From NCBI RefSeq assembly GCF_008033385.1, contig NZ_ML701731.1, forward strand, positions 62,001-126,000: a DNA stretch of 64,000 bases, written 5' to 3'. The first letter of the stretch is position 1, and each line of letters opens with the position of its first letter. The notes beneath the pieces are model-generated. The model saw nothing but the letters and a program-made list of their open reading frames with translations. It did not search any database and had not been told where the DNA came from. The DNA comes from Algibacter pacificus. GTDB taxonomy: Bacteria > Bacteroidota > Bacteroidia > Flavobacteriales > Flavobacteriaceae. Positions 25,794 through 35,600 of this stretch are shown here, one piece after another. The translations under genes were made by a program, and so were the position numbers.

Positions 25794-28700
25794 TTACTGT
25801 TTAATGATTTTAAAATTTTGAGAGTAGTTGTTACTATAAAGTTTAAGTAAATAGATTCCTGACGGTAGTTTAGAAACATTAATAGTTTTTGATGTTTGGT
25901 TCATATTTTTTAAAACTACCTGTCCTTGTATGTTGTATATACTATAGTTGTATTTTTGGTTGGGTGTTTTAATGTTTAGTATATGGTTAACTGGGTTAGG
26001 GTAAATGGTAAAAGCCGTGGGACTAATTGTTTCTGTACTTAAAGTAGATTGCAGTTCGTAGGCTCCAACATCAATGATGGTATTTAAAATGCGAGGGTTA
26101 CCAGTAATATCTGTACTTTCTGTATTAAAACTATTGTCACCTGCATTTACAAGTACACCTTGATTAGCTGGGTACAAACCGTCATCTTGGGTACCCCAAA
26201 TACCATCATTACCAATAGGATTACTCTTATTTATAAACGGGTCTGAAGTAAGTTGGGTAAAACTAAGCTCTGAATTACCTAAAAGATAAGAGGTCTCACT
26301 AAAGTTATTAATGCTATTTGAGTTAATAATAGCTGCAGGATAAACACTGCTGTTATGAATATCATTACCGTTTGCATAAAATACAGAGTTGTGTAAGGTA
26401 ACTTCAGAGCTTGGTGAATTTACCATGCCACCACCCCTGTTTTCTGTAGTTGTATTACCATAAAAAGTTGTGTTAATTATGCTAGGGGAACTCGAAAAGT
26501 TATGTATACCACCACCTTCTTCTGCCGAATTTTCAACAAATACAGTATTAATAATGGTAGGAGAAGCCCCTATATTATATAGTCCGCCACCATATTTTGC
26601 TGAATTTCCAACAAATATGGTATTAATAATAGAAGGTGAAGCACTAACGTTACTCATACCGCCACCTTTTCCAGTGGTAGAATTGTTTACGAATCTAAAG
26701 TTGCTGATGGTAGGATTTCCATGGTTTTGCATACCTCCTCCATTAAAATTATTAATGGATTGGCCATTAATAACTGCTTGCTTAATACCATTTGCATTTC
26801 CTTGGGTTATGGTAAAGCCGTCTAATAAAGCAGCATTGGTAAGGTTTGTAGTAACCACAACTCTTAAGGTATTATCGCTGTTGTTGTCTAGTACACCTAC
26901 ATCACCACTCAAAATGGTTGGGTTACTATAGTCTTGGGTGTCATTACTTACATTATAGCTTCCTTTTATTTGAATATCATTTTGAATTAAAAAATAATAA
27001 TCTCTAGGGCTGGAGCAACCACCAGTGCATAAACGAGAAGTTGATGGTTTAAAGGTTTGTCCTCCAGCTACACGTATTTCGCCTGTAAAACCACAGTCTT
27101 GTATAGCTAGTGCAGTTTCTATATCGGTAAACGCATTTGTCCAACTGCGACCATCATTAGTACCTGTAGCGTTTGCATCTACATAAATAATGGAATCAGA
27201 ACTTGAATTGATACAATAATTTTGAAATTCATAAGCTCCAATATCAATAGTTGAGTTATTTATCCTTGGATTTCCTACCAAATCTAAGTCGTTATTTAAA
27301 TCACCACCAGCATTCGTGTATGCTGTATTACTACCAGCATCTATGGCAGGAGAGTAGGCATTTAATTGATAATCATTTGTGTATAAAGGGTCTGTATTTT
27401 CTATGTTGTTACTTCCTGTTATGTTAGGGGGTAAGTTGCCATTGTTACCACTTGTTCCGTTATAAAACAAACAATAATTTGCAGTTCCCGTACCCGGACC
27501 ATCGTCATTTATATTCCCATTTGTACCACTATTATTGGTGAAAATGGTATTTGTTGCATTGATGCTACCGTTATAAAAATGTACACCACCACCATTATTG
27601 GAGTTGTTGTTTGCAATGGTACAATTGGTAATGTTTATGGTGCCACTTTCGGCAGATATAGCGCCTCCATTATTGTTGGTTGCATTGGAATTGAAAAGCG
27701 TATTAATTATTTCTAAAGTTCCTCCATATGAAACCAAGCCTGCGCCTACAACAGCATGATTACTTCTAATGCTACAGTTGAATATTTTGTTATTTCCATT
27801 GTTATAGACTCCTGCACCAGTGCGTCCAATAAAAGTTGGGGAATTTTCTGTGAGATCATCGGCATAGCCCCACTGTATATAAAACCCATTAATTTCAGCG
27901 TTGTTACCAACCATGGTTACAATGGTATGGCTATCTCCGGGGTTTTCGGTTAAGGAATTATTTAAGTCCCCACTTAAAATGGTTGGGTTTTCAGCCCAGT
28001 TGCGCGCATCGGCTGTGGTTTCGGTACCGTTGAATCCTCCTAGAATAGTGGTACCCTCGGGGATAACAAAACTATCGGTTTCTAACGTTCCAGGCGTGTA
28101 GGTGCCTTGTGCTACCCAGATTTGTAGAGGCGTGGTTGCCCAACTAGGGTCTTCGTTTTGTTTGGCCCAAACTAAAGCATCCGACAGTTCTGGGATGGCA
28201 TTAGTCCAAGAGTTACCATTTGCTGAACCACTGCTTGTATTTTTATCAACATAGAGTATGTTGTTAGCATCGGGTGTAATTGTTGGTCCTGCTGCAGGTA
28301 TTTCTAGTTGAATATTATGCCAACCGACGTTATTTAAAGTGTTCGCGATTTCTTCGTCAATTTCAAAACCTGTAATATTAGTAGAATTGATTGTGTTATC
28401 AGAAGTAATTGTACCAGTAACAGGAAAACCGTCTTCTTGCCCTCCTGCATTTGTGTTTTGAGAAAAGATACCTCCTTTTAAATTTTTAATGGTTACCTCT
28501 CCTTCTTTAAAAGGATTGTCGAAATCAATGCTTACAAAATTGAAATTGATAGGAGCTCCGTTTTTTAATAGTTCAAAGGTTTCTTTATCTGAAAATGCCG
28601 AGTAAAAAATATTGTCTCCACCTCCTAAATCTTCTAAGACTAAATCTCTAGAACAACTTACTTTTAGTAAATAGGAGTTTCCATCTACGGTAATGGTTTC

Positions 28701-28844
28701 TTCAATACGGTTGTCTGAACTTGTGACTCCTCCAGTACCACCATAATCTATGGCATTATCAATAGTGAAATTTAAATTGGTTTGAGCAAAACTAATGCTT
28801 GAGATAAGAAAAATAAATAGATATAAGTAGTAGTTTTTTTTCAT
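25794..28844 (-). CDS. T9SS-exported right-handed beta-helix protein
   Basis: A large secreted protein of about 1016 residues. The start at 28844 (MKKNYYLYLF) is preferred over an upstream ATG at 28892 because it gives a clean signal peptide ending in SFAQ and avoids overlap with the preceding gene. The body holds two stretches of short Asn/Gly-rich coils (GGGVHFYNG, GGGMSNVSA, GGGLYNIGA and similar) typical of choice-of-anchor Q / parallel beta-helix proteins. The last ~70 residues form a type A sorting domain: TIYPNPVNHILNI, an SIYNIQG strand, and LPSGIYLLKL. Cell-surface or extracellular, possibly carbohydrate-binding or adhesive. It is the last gene of the segment inserted downstream of purL. 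Confidence 0.9.
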   Translation of the reverse strand: MKKNYYLYLFIFLISSISFAQTNLNFTIDNAIDYGGTGGVTSSDNRIEETITVDGNSYLLKVSCSRDLVLEDLGGGDNIFYSAFSDKETFELLKNGAPINFNFVSIDFDNPFKEGEVTIKNLKGGIFSQNTNAGGQEDGFPVTGTITSDNTINSTNITGFEIDEEIANTLNNVGWHNIQLEIPAAGPTITPDANNILYVDKNTSSGSANGNSWTNAIPELSDALVWAKQNEDPSWATTPLQIWVAQGTYTPGTLETDSFVIPEGTTILGGFNGTETTADARNWAENPTILSGDLNNSLTENPGDSHTIVTMVGNNAEINGFYIQWGYADDLTENSPTFIGRTGAGVYNNGNNKIFNCSIRSNHAVVGAGLVSYGGTLEIINTLFNSNATNNNGGAISAESGTINITNCTIANNNSNNGGGVHFYNGSINATNTIFTNNSGTNGNINDDGPGTGTANYCLFYNGTSGNNGNLPPNITGSNNIENTDPLYTNDYQLNAYSPAIDAGSNTAYTNAGGDLNNDLDLVGNPRINNSTIDIGAYEFQNYCINSSSDSIIYVDANATGTNDGRSWTNAFTDIETALAIQDCGFTGEIRVAGGQTFKPSTSRLCTGGCSSPRDYYFLIQNDIQIKGSYNVSNDTQDYSNPTILSGDVGVLDNNSDNTLRVVVTTNLTNAALLDGFTITQGNANGIKQAVINGQSINNFNGGGMQNHGNPTISNFRFVNNSTTGKGGGMSNVSASPSIINTIFVGNSAKYGGGLYNIGASPTIINTVFVENSAEEGGGIHNFSSSPSIINTTFYGNTTTENRGGGMVNSPSSEVTLHNSVFYANGNDIHNSSVYPAAIINSNSINNFSETSYLLGNSELSFTQLTSDPFINKSNPIGNDGIWGTQDDGLYPANQGVLVNAGDNSFNTESTDITGNPRILNTIIDVGAYELQSTLSTETISPTAFTIYPNPVNHILNIKTPNQKYNYSIYNIQGQVVLKNMNQTSKTINVSKLPSGIYLLKLYSNNYSQNFKIIKQ

Positions 28845-28863
28845 AGTAGTTGATTTAAATTTA

Positions 28864-29391
28864 TTAGGGTCTAGGAGGAAATATGCCTTCAAGACAAATA
28901 ATATAATTTACTGCTATAAAAGGCTGCATATTATCATGAGCAGCTCCATTTCCTGATTTATTAACAGCAATAGTATCCATAGGCATTGTATTGTTTTTAA
29001 TATCGCTATACGTATTCCCATCAGCTAAATAGTGATTTGCTGCTTTTGTATATGTCTGACTCCCTCTTTCCAAAGGAGAAGCTATTTGAAGACTAGCTTC
29101 ATGACTATGACTAGGCATTTCTTCTAGAGATAAACTTACTTTTTCTTTGCCTCCTTGAGCACCTAATTTATAATTAGAAAATCCATAACCTTGACCAGCA
29201 CCAATAGGAGTTCTTCCTCTAAAGTCTGGTAGGGCAAATGTAGATCTTCCGTCACCTCCGTAGGTGGTTCCTATCAAAGAATATAGTGTTGTATTTCCCG
29301 CTATTGGCAGTAACTGTCCATGGCAAAAAAGCCATCCTTTTGGAGCAAAATTACCGGCAAATATTTTTATAATTCCTATATATTCATCCAT
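28864..29391 (-). CDS. Tail-collar domain protein (microcystin-dependent-protein-like)
   Basis: A 175-residue protein with an N-terminal tail-collar domain: GIIKIFAGNFAPKGWLFC followed by GQLLPIAGNTTLYSLIGTTYGGDG and LPDFRGRTPIGAG. A His-rich centre (MPSHSHEA) and a C-terminal MQPFIAVNYIICLEGIFP segment complete the standard layout of free-standing tail-collar proteins. No other phage genes are nearby, so this is not a prophage. It lies 6 nt after the small unknown gene and 19 nt before the beta-helix gene. Possibly a surface or structural protein; function unproven. Confidence 0.85.
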   Translation of the reverse strand: MDEYIGIIKIFAGNFAPKGWLFCHGQLLPIAGNTTLYSLIGTTYGGDGRSTFALPDFRGRTPIGAGQGYGFSNYKLGAQGGKEKVSLSLEEMPSHSHEASLQIASPLERGSQTYTKAANHYLADGNTYSDIKNNTMPMDTIAVNKSGNGAAHDNMQPFIAVNYIICLEGIFPPRP

Positions 29392-29397
29392 AGTATT

Positions 29398-29769
29398 TTA
29401 CTTAATAGTTATTTCTTCCAATTTAATTTTTACAGCCTCACCTTTAACAGCTTCAATGCTATAAGAACCATACTTATCTAATGTTAATATAAATTCACCT
29501 TTACCATTATAACGGCAGTATGCTTCTGTAGTTGCCACTCTAATTAATAATCCAAACTCGCCTTCTGGAATAGGATAATCTGGAATTTTATCTGTTCCTA
29601 AATCAATAAAAGTTACATTACTTGCAGAAATACTTAAATAGGCATTTGTTATATCTTTAAATGTAGATGTGTCATGATTTAAAATAGGGTAATCATGGCG
29701 TTTTCCCGCTTTGGTGTAATAGAGCAATCCCTGGTCATGGAAATCATTTTTAATGGTAAGTGTATACAT
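29398..29769 (-). CDS. Unknown protein paired with the tail-collar gene
   Basis: A 123-residue, probably beta-rich protein without a signal peptide or membrane segment. It begins with YTLTIKNDF and ends with short Lys/Glu strands. It lies 6 nt upstream of the tail-collar gene on the same strand, so the two are co-transcribed and may interact. A -7 box (TAGTTTTG on the minus strand, 29798-29791) stands 22 nt before its start, making it the first gene of a three-gene unit with the tail-collar and beta-helix genes. No family is recognised. Confidence 0.6.
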   Translation of the reverse strand: MYTLTIKNDFHDQGLLYYTKAGKRHDYPILNHDTSTFKDITNAYLSISASNVTFIDLGTDKIPDYPIPEGEFGLLIRVATTEAYCRYNGKGEFILTLDKYGSYSIEAVKGEAVKIKLEEITIK

Positions 29770-29790
29770 CTTTATAGGTGTTTATATTGT

Positions 29791-29798
29791 CAAAACTA
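29791..29798 (-). promoter_or_regulatory. -7 box before the tail-collar operon
   Basis: TAGTTTTG on the minus strand matches TAnnTTTG exactly, 22 nt before the start codon at 29769. No clear -33 element is seen. Confidence 0.35.
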
Positions 29799-29912
29799 TA
29801 AACGTCTTATAAATACTGAAATACGTGTTTTTAATAAATATTACGTAGGGGTACGTAGTAATTAAATAGCGTTATTAACCTGCTGTTAAAAATAACTACG
29901 GTGGTTATAAGG

Positions 29913-30566
29913 TTATAAACCAAGAATGAATGCTTTATATTTTTCAGCCCAAAAGGACAAAGAAGTGTCGTTAGATACTAAGTCGAGCTTATGAATAATG
30001 TTGCTTCGGTGTTTTTCAACTGTGCGAATAGAAACAGTCAGTTGGTTTGAAATTTCTCCAGAAGTATAGCCTTGTGCAATTAGTCTAATAATTGTTCTTT
30101 CTGAAGGTGTAAGGAGTTTAAATTTTTTTAATTGGGGGTTTATATCTTCATCAAAGATTTCATTAAAAGTTTTACTAAAATAAGTTTTTCCTTTTAATAC
30201 CTGTTGTAAACAATGATCTAATTCTTCAAAAGGTTCGTCTTTTAATAAATACCCTTGAATTTGAAGTTGTTCTGCTTGTATGATGATACGTTGTTCTTTA
30301 TATGAAGTCAGTAAAATAAATTTGGTTAGTGTGTGGTTTTCTTTTGCTTTTTTTATAACCTCAATACCAGATAATATAGGCATTTCTATATCTAAAATAG
30401 CAATAGTGGGCTGTTGTTCAATAATTAAATTTAATGCTTCTAAACCTGTTTTTGCTTTTCCAGAAACTTGATATTCTTTAGATTCTAGCGCTTCTATCAT
30501 GCCTTTTAATAACAAAGGATGGTCATCGGCTACAATAATTGTTGCGTTTTTATTTAAGTTATGCAC
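29913..30566 (-). CDS. NarL/LuxR-type response regulator
   Basis: A 217-residue two-component regulator. The receiver domain begins IIVADDHPLLLKGM, with the phosphorylated aspartate in AILDIEMP at about residue 58. The C-terminal LuxR-type helix-turn-helix is LTPSERTIIRLIAQGYTSGEI with SIRTVEKHRSNI as the recognition region. Its start overlaps the end of the kinase gene upstream by 13 nt, so the pair is translationally coupled and is a cognate two-component system. The beta-helix/tail-collar operon directly downstream is a plausible target. Confidence 0.92.
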   Translation of the reverse strand: MHNLNKNATIIVADDHPLLLKGMIEALESKEYQVSGKAKTGLEALNLIIEQQPTIAILDIEMPILSGIEVIKKAKENHTLTKFILLTSYKEQRIIIQAEQLQIQGYLLKDEPFEELDHCLQQVLKGKTYFSKTFNEIFDEDINPQLKKFKLLTPSERTIIRLIAQGYTSGEISNQLTVSIRTVEKHRSNIIHKLDLVSNDTSLSFWAEKYKAFILGL

Positions 30567-32563
30567 GGTATAGTTGCTTTTAAAATAGTCCCTTCAGAAG
30601 GTTTGCTTTCTATTAGAAAATTTCCTTTTAAAATTAGAATTCTTTCGGATAAGGTTTTAAGGCCTAAACTTTTTGATATTTTTATTTTATTAAGATCAAA
30701 GCCTTTACCATTATCTCTTATTTGGATAAAAATAAGATTTTCATTTTCTTTTATCGAGATGTTTACAGAATTTGCTTCAGCATGTTTAATAATATTATTT
30801 AAGCTTTCTTGCATAAATCGATATAAATGAACGTGATCATTTTTATTTAAATGATTGTCAATGTTGTCGATTTCAACTGTAAAAAAAATGTCTGTATCGT
30901 TATCCAAATCATAAATAAGTTGGTTAAGGCTAGATGTAAGGCCTAACTCATTTAGTAGTGGCGGGTATAAACCTCTAGATATGGATCGCACTTCTTCCAA
31001 AACGTCATCGGTTAAATGGGTTAATTGGGTGTGCGCTATATTTTGTGCTTTCGTTTTAATAAGACTTAGTTGTTGTCCTACACCATCATGTAATTCTCTA
31101 GCGATACGCGTACGTTCTGCTTCTTGCCCTAATAAAAGATTTCTTGAAAATTCTTTTTGTATTTTCTGTTTTCTATTTTCATACTTTTTAGACATTAAAA
31201 GGTAAAGGATAGTAAAAACAGAAACTAAGCTTAAACCACCAAAGAGAATCCATTGTGTTTTTAGTTTATTTTCGGTAGAAAGCAATTCAATATTTTTTTT
31301 CTGTTTAGCAATTTCAAAATCTTTTTTTTCAACATCAAATAAACTTTGCACATAATCAAAGCGTTTTCTAGTCGTGCGTTGCTGTAAAGAATCTTTAAGA
31401 TGAGTATAGTTTTTAAAATGTTGTAGTGCATTTTTATGGTTACCTAAACCCTCATAGGTTTTAGCTAAAAGTTTTTCAAATTCTAAAACATTTGCAGCTT
31501 CTTTAGCTTTTTTTACAGTATTATAAACAGGTAATATTTGCTGTTTGGCTTCTTCGTATTTTTTATGGGTATATAAATTAGTGCCTAGCGCTAAACAGTA
31601 GTAAGTGTTCAAAAAACTATTGTTTTTATAACTACGCATTAATTTTTTTAAAACAATTAAATGTTCATCCGATGTTTTTAAATCGTTATGTCTAGCATAA
31701 ATGTAAACGGCACAAGCATAGCTAAGTACTTTTATGATATTCTTGCTTTCTGAGTTAACAGTATTTACTTGCGCTATCGCTTTTTTAGCATGGAAAATCT
31801 CTTTGTCTTTCTTGTTTTTTTGAGTAGAGGCATCAATGGCTGCAGTAATGTGAGCCATAACAACAACATCTTTAGTAGATATTAACGGTTCTAGTTTGAA
31901 TATTTTTTCTCGTACTTTTTCAGCTTCGTTATAAAGTCCATTAGTACCAAATAAACGGCTAAGTCCATTTAATGACCATAAATAAGATATCGTATCTTTT
32001 TGATGTTGAAAAAGGGTAATGGCTTTGTTAAAATATTTAGCACCATTAACAATATCTTCTAATTTGGCACTGTTTTCTCCTGCTACTAAATAGGTATAAC
32101 CGTATTCATATAAAGAAGAATCTTTTTCTGTATTAAATCGTTTTATGTTTTCATTAAGAATGGTTAACGATTTATTGAATTTTTGAAGGTATGTAGCCGC
32201 TTCAGCATAATTAATATAAAACTTAGTAATCTGCTCTTTATTGGTACATTTATTAATTTTAGATTGGAAATCTTCGGCTATTTGATAAGCCTTTACATTA
32301 TTAACATGGTTAAAGGTATAATACTTAATACATTTATTTACATATAATAATGCGCTATTATAATCTTGGTGTTTTAGAGCAAAATCTATTTTGTTTTCAA
32401 GAAATTTAATGGCCGTACTATCTAAAACATTTGTTTCAGTTAAAACAATGTTATTAAGTGTTTTAAGTTGGCTATTAGCAGAGTTTGCTGTTTTAAGTTG
32501 TTTGTTTAAAAAGACATCATCTATTGTGTCTTGGCTGTAAACAAGCCAAGACACACAAAGCAA
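30554..32563 (-). CDS. TPR-containing sensor histidine kinase (HisKA_3 type), start uncertain
   Basis: A kinase of at least 669 residues. An N-terminal periplasmic or cytoplasmic region of TPR-like helical repeats (to about residue 420) is followed by a membrane segment (WILFGGLSLVSVFTILYLLM). The dimerisation/phosphoacceptor motif ARELHDGVGQQLSLIK and an ATPase domain (FMQESLNNIIKHA, RDNGKGFDL) complete it. The nominal start is TTG at 32563. The frame stays open upstream for 13 more codons to the purL stop, and those codons would complete a signal peptide (KKQLLTY before CLLCVSWLVYSQ), but there is no ATG/GTG, only ATT directly after the purL TAA. The native start may have been lost at a recombination junction. 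Confidence 0.85.
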   Translation of the reverse strand: MLCVSWLVYSQDTIDDVFLNKQLKTANSANSQLKTLNNIVLTETNVLDSTAIKFLENKIDFALKHQDYNSALLYVNKCIKYYTFNHVNNVKAYQIAEDFQSKINKCTNKEQITKFYINYAEAATYLQKFNKSLTILNENIKRFNTEKDSSLYEYGYTYLVAGENSAKLEDIVNGAKYFNKAITLFQHQKDTISYLWSLNGLSRLFGTNGLYNEAEKVREKIFKLEPLISTKDVVVMAHITAAIDASTQKNKKDKEIFHAKKAIAQVNTVNSESKNIIKVLSYACAVYIYARHNDLKTSDEHLIVLKKLMRSYKNNSFLNTYYCLALGTNLYTHKKYEEAKQQILPVYNTVKKAKEAANVLEFEKLLAKTYEGLGNHKNALQHFKNYTHLKDSLQQRTTRKRFDYVQSLFDVEKKDFEIAKQKKNIELLSTENKLKTQWILFGGLSLVSVFTILYLLMSKKYENRKQKIQKEFSRNLLLGQEAERTRIARELHDGVGQQLSLIKTKAQNIAHTQLTHLTDDVLEEVRSISRGLYPPLLNELGLTSSLNQLIYDLDNDTDIFFTVEIDNIDNHLNKNDHVHLYRFMQESLNNIIKHAEANSVNISIKENENLIFIQIRDNGKGFDLNKIKISKSLGLKTLSERILILKGNFLIESKPSEGTILKATIPCIT

Positions 32564-32602
32564 ACAATATGTAAGTAGTTGCTTTTTGATAGATGCTGAA
32601 AT

Positions 32603-35600
32603 TTATTTTTTCTCAATCCAAAGACGTGCGTTTACGAAGGCTTCTAACCAAGGTGTTGCTTCGTCTTTTCTGTTTTCTGGGTAATTTGCCCAGTTCCATT
32701 GGAACGTAGAACGCTCAATATGTGGCATAGTTACTAAATGGCGCCCTGTTTTATCACATAACATCGCGGTGTTATAATCGGAACCATTTGGGTTATTCGG
32801 ATACCCTTCATAACCATATTTAGCAACAATATTGTACTGATCTTCTTTTTCTGGTAAGTTAAATTTACCTTCACCATGAGAAATCCAAACTCCTAAAGTG
32901 CTTCCTGCTAAGGTAGAAAGCATCACTGAATTATTCTCTTGGATTTTTACAGAAGTAAATGAACTTTCGTGTTTTTGAGAATCGTTATGGTGCATTTTTC
33001 CATGAACTTTATGTTCTGGATTAATCTCTTCTAATTCCATGAATAATTGGCAGCCATTACAAATTCCAACAGATAAGGTGTCTTCTCTTTTAAAGAAATC
33101 TTGAATAGCTTTATTCGCTTTTTCGTTGTATTTAATAGCGCCAGCCCACCCTTTTGCAGAGCCTAAAACATCGGAGTTTGAAAAGCCACCAACAGCTCCT
33201 AAAAACTGAATATCTTCTAAGGTTTCACGACCAGAAATTAAATCGGTCATGTGCACATCTTTGACATCAAAACCAGCTAAATACATGGCGTTTGCCATTT
33301 CACGTTCAGAATTAGATCCTTTTTCACGTAGAATAGCTGCTTTTGGACGTTTGCCTGTAAAAGCCTCTAATTTTCCTGTGAAATGTTTCGGGAATGTATA
33401 TTGAAGTGGTTGATTTTTATAGTTGTTGAAACGGGCTTCAGCTAAATCATTAGCCGTTTGTTTTTGATCTAATAAGAATGATGTTTTATACCAAACATCT
33501 CTAGTTTCAGCAATATTAAAGCTGAAATTATCATCGTTATTTTTTATATTTAAGTTTCCGGTGTTATTTGCAGAACCAATATTGAAGAACTCTATGTTGT
33601 TTTCAGCTAAAACTGGTTCTACTGAAGCATCCGCTTGAAAAACAAGTCCAGAATTTTCAGCAAATAATACTTTTATAGAATCTTCTTCATGTAATGCAGA
33701 AAGATCTAAATCGGCACCTAAGTTCACATCCGCAAAACAAAGTTCTAATAAAGTGGTGATTAAACCACCGGAAGCCACATCGTGTCCTGCTTGTATTTTA
33801 TCGTCTTTAATTAAATTTTGGATGGTATTGAAAGCTGTTTTAACAAAAGCGGGATTCTTTACATCTGGAGCATCATTTCCAATTGTATTTAAAACTTGGT
33901 TGAAAGAGCTTCCTCCTAGTTTGAATTTATCTTGAGACATGTTGATGTAATAGATGTTTCCGCCATTATGCTTTAATAAAGGCTCTACAACTTTGGTTAT
34001 ATCATTACAGTTAGCACCTGCAGAAATAATCACAGTACCAGGAGAAATTACATCGCCATCGGGATATTTTTGCTTCATAGAAAGCGAATCTTTTCCGGTT
34101 GGAACATTCACACCTAAATCGATAGCAAATTCTGAAACTGCTTGAACCGCTTCATATAAACGTGCATCTTCACCTTCGTTTTTACATGGCCACATCCAGT
34201 TAGCTGAAAGTGAAACCGATTGTAAACCATCTTTTAAAGGCGCCCAAACTAAGTTGGTAAGCGATTCTGTAATGGAGTTTCTACTTCCTGCTTTCGGGTT
34301 AATTAATCCAGAAATAGGCGAGTGCCCAATAGTGGTTGCCACACCTTCTTTGCCTTTAAAATCTAAGGCCATAACACCCACGTTATTTAGAGGGATTTGT
34401 AACGGTCCAACACATTGTTGTTTGGCCACTTTACCACCAACACAGCGGTCTACTTTATTTGTTAACCAATCCTTACAAGCCACAGCTTCTAATTGCAATA
34501 CTTGGTTTAAGTAGATTTGTAAGTTTTTGGTTTTGTATCTTGAGTTTTTGTATTTTCTAACAACGGTTTTATCGGTTAAAACCGTTTTAGGAGAACTACC
34601 AAACATGTCTTCTAAAGCTAAATCCATTGGTTTATGGCCGTTGGTTTTAGATTCAAAAGTAAAACGGTCATCGCCTGTAACATCACCAACTGTGTACATT
34701 GGTGAACGCTCACGCTCTGCAATTTTGTTTAAGGTTTCAATATGGTTTTCGGCAATTACTAAGCCCATACGTTCTTGAGACTCGTTACCAATAATTTCTT
34801 TGTCAGATAAAGTTGGGTCTCCAACAGGAAGCGCATCTAAATCGATTTTTCCTCCCGTATCTTCAACCAATTCAGAAAGACAGTTTAAGTGTCCGCCAGC
34901 ACCGTGATCGTGAATAGAAACAATAAAGTTTTCGTCACTTTCTACCATGCCACGAACGGCATTGGCCGCACGTTTTTGCATTTCTGGGTTAGAACGTTGT
35001 ACCGCATTCAGTTCAATTCCTGAAGCAAATTCTCCTGTATCGGCAGAAGATACTGCGGCTCCACCCATACCAATTCTATAATTTTCGCCACCAAGAATAA
35101 CGATTTTATCACCGGCTTTAGGCGTGTCTTTTAAAGCTTGGTCTGCTTTACCATAACCAATACCACCCGCTTGCATAATCACTTTATCGAAACCTAATTT
35201 TCTTGCTGGAGATTCGCTTACAGAAGCATTTTCATTATGTTCAAAAGTCAATACAGAACCTGTAATTAATGGCTGACCAAATTTGTTTCCAAAATCTGAA
35301 GCACCGTTAGATGCTTTTATTAAAATATCCATTGGGGTTTGGTAGAGCCAATCTCTAGCTTCAAACTTTTGTTCCCAAGGACGGTTTTCTTCTAATCGAG
35401 AATAAGAGGTCATATAAACCGCTGTTCCAGCTAAAGGTAACGATCCTTTTCCTCCAGCTAATCTATCTCTAATTTCTCCACCAGCACCTGTTGCTGCTCC
35501 GTTAAAAGGTTCAACAGTGGTTGGGAAATTATGGGTTTCCGCTTTAAGCGAAATTACAGATTCGAAATTTTTTGTTTCGTAAAAGTCGGGTTTGTCAGCA

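Noticed and set aside
28864-29391. Tail-collar gene as evidence for a prophage
   Set aside because: No capsid, terminase, tail tube or lysis genes are near. Free-standing tail-collar proteins are common in bacterial genomes, and its neighbours are T9SS and two-component genes.
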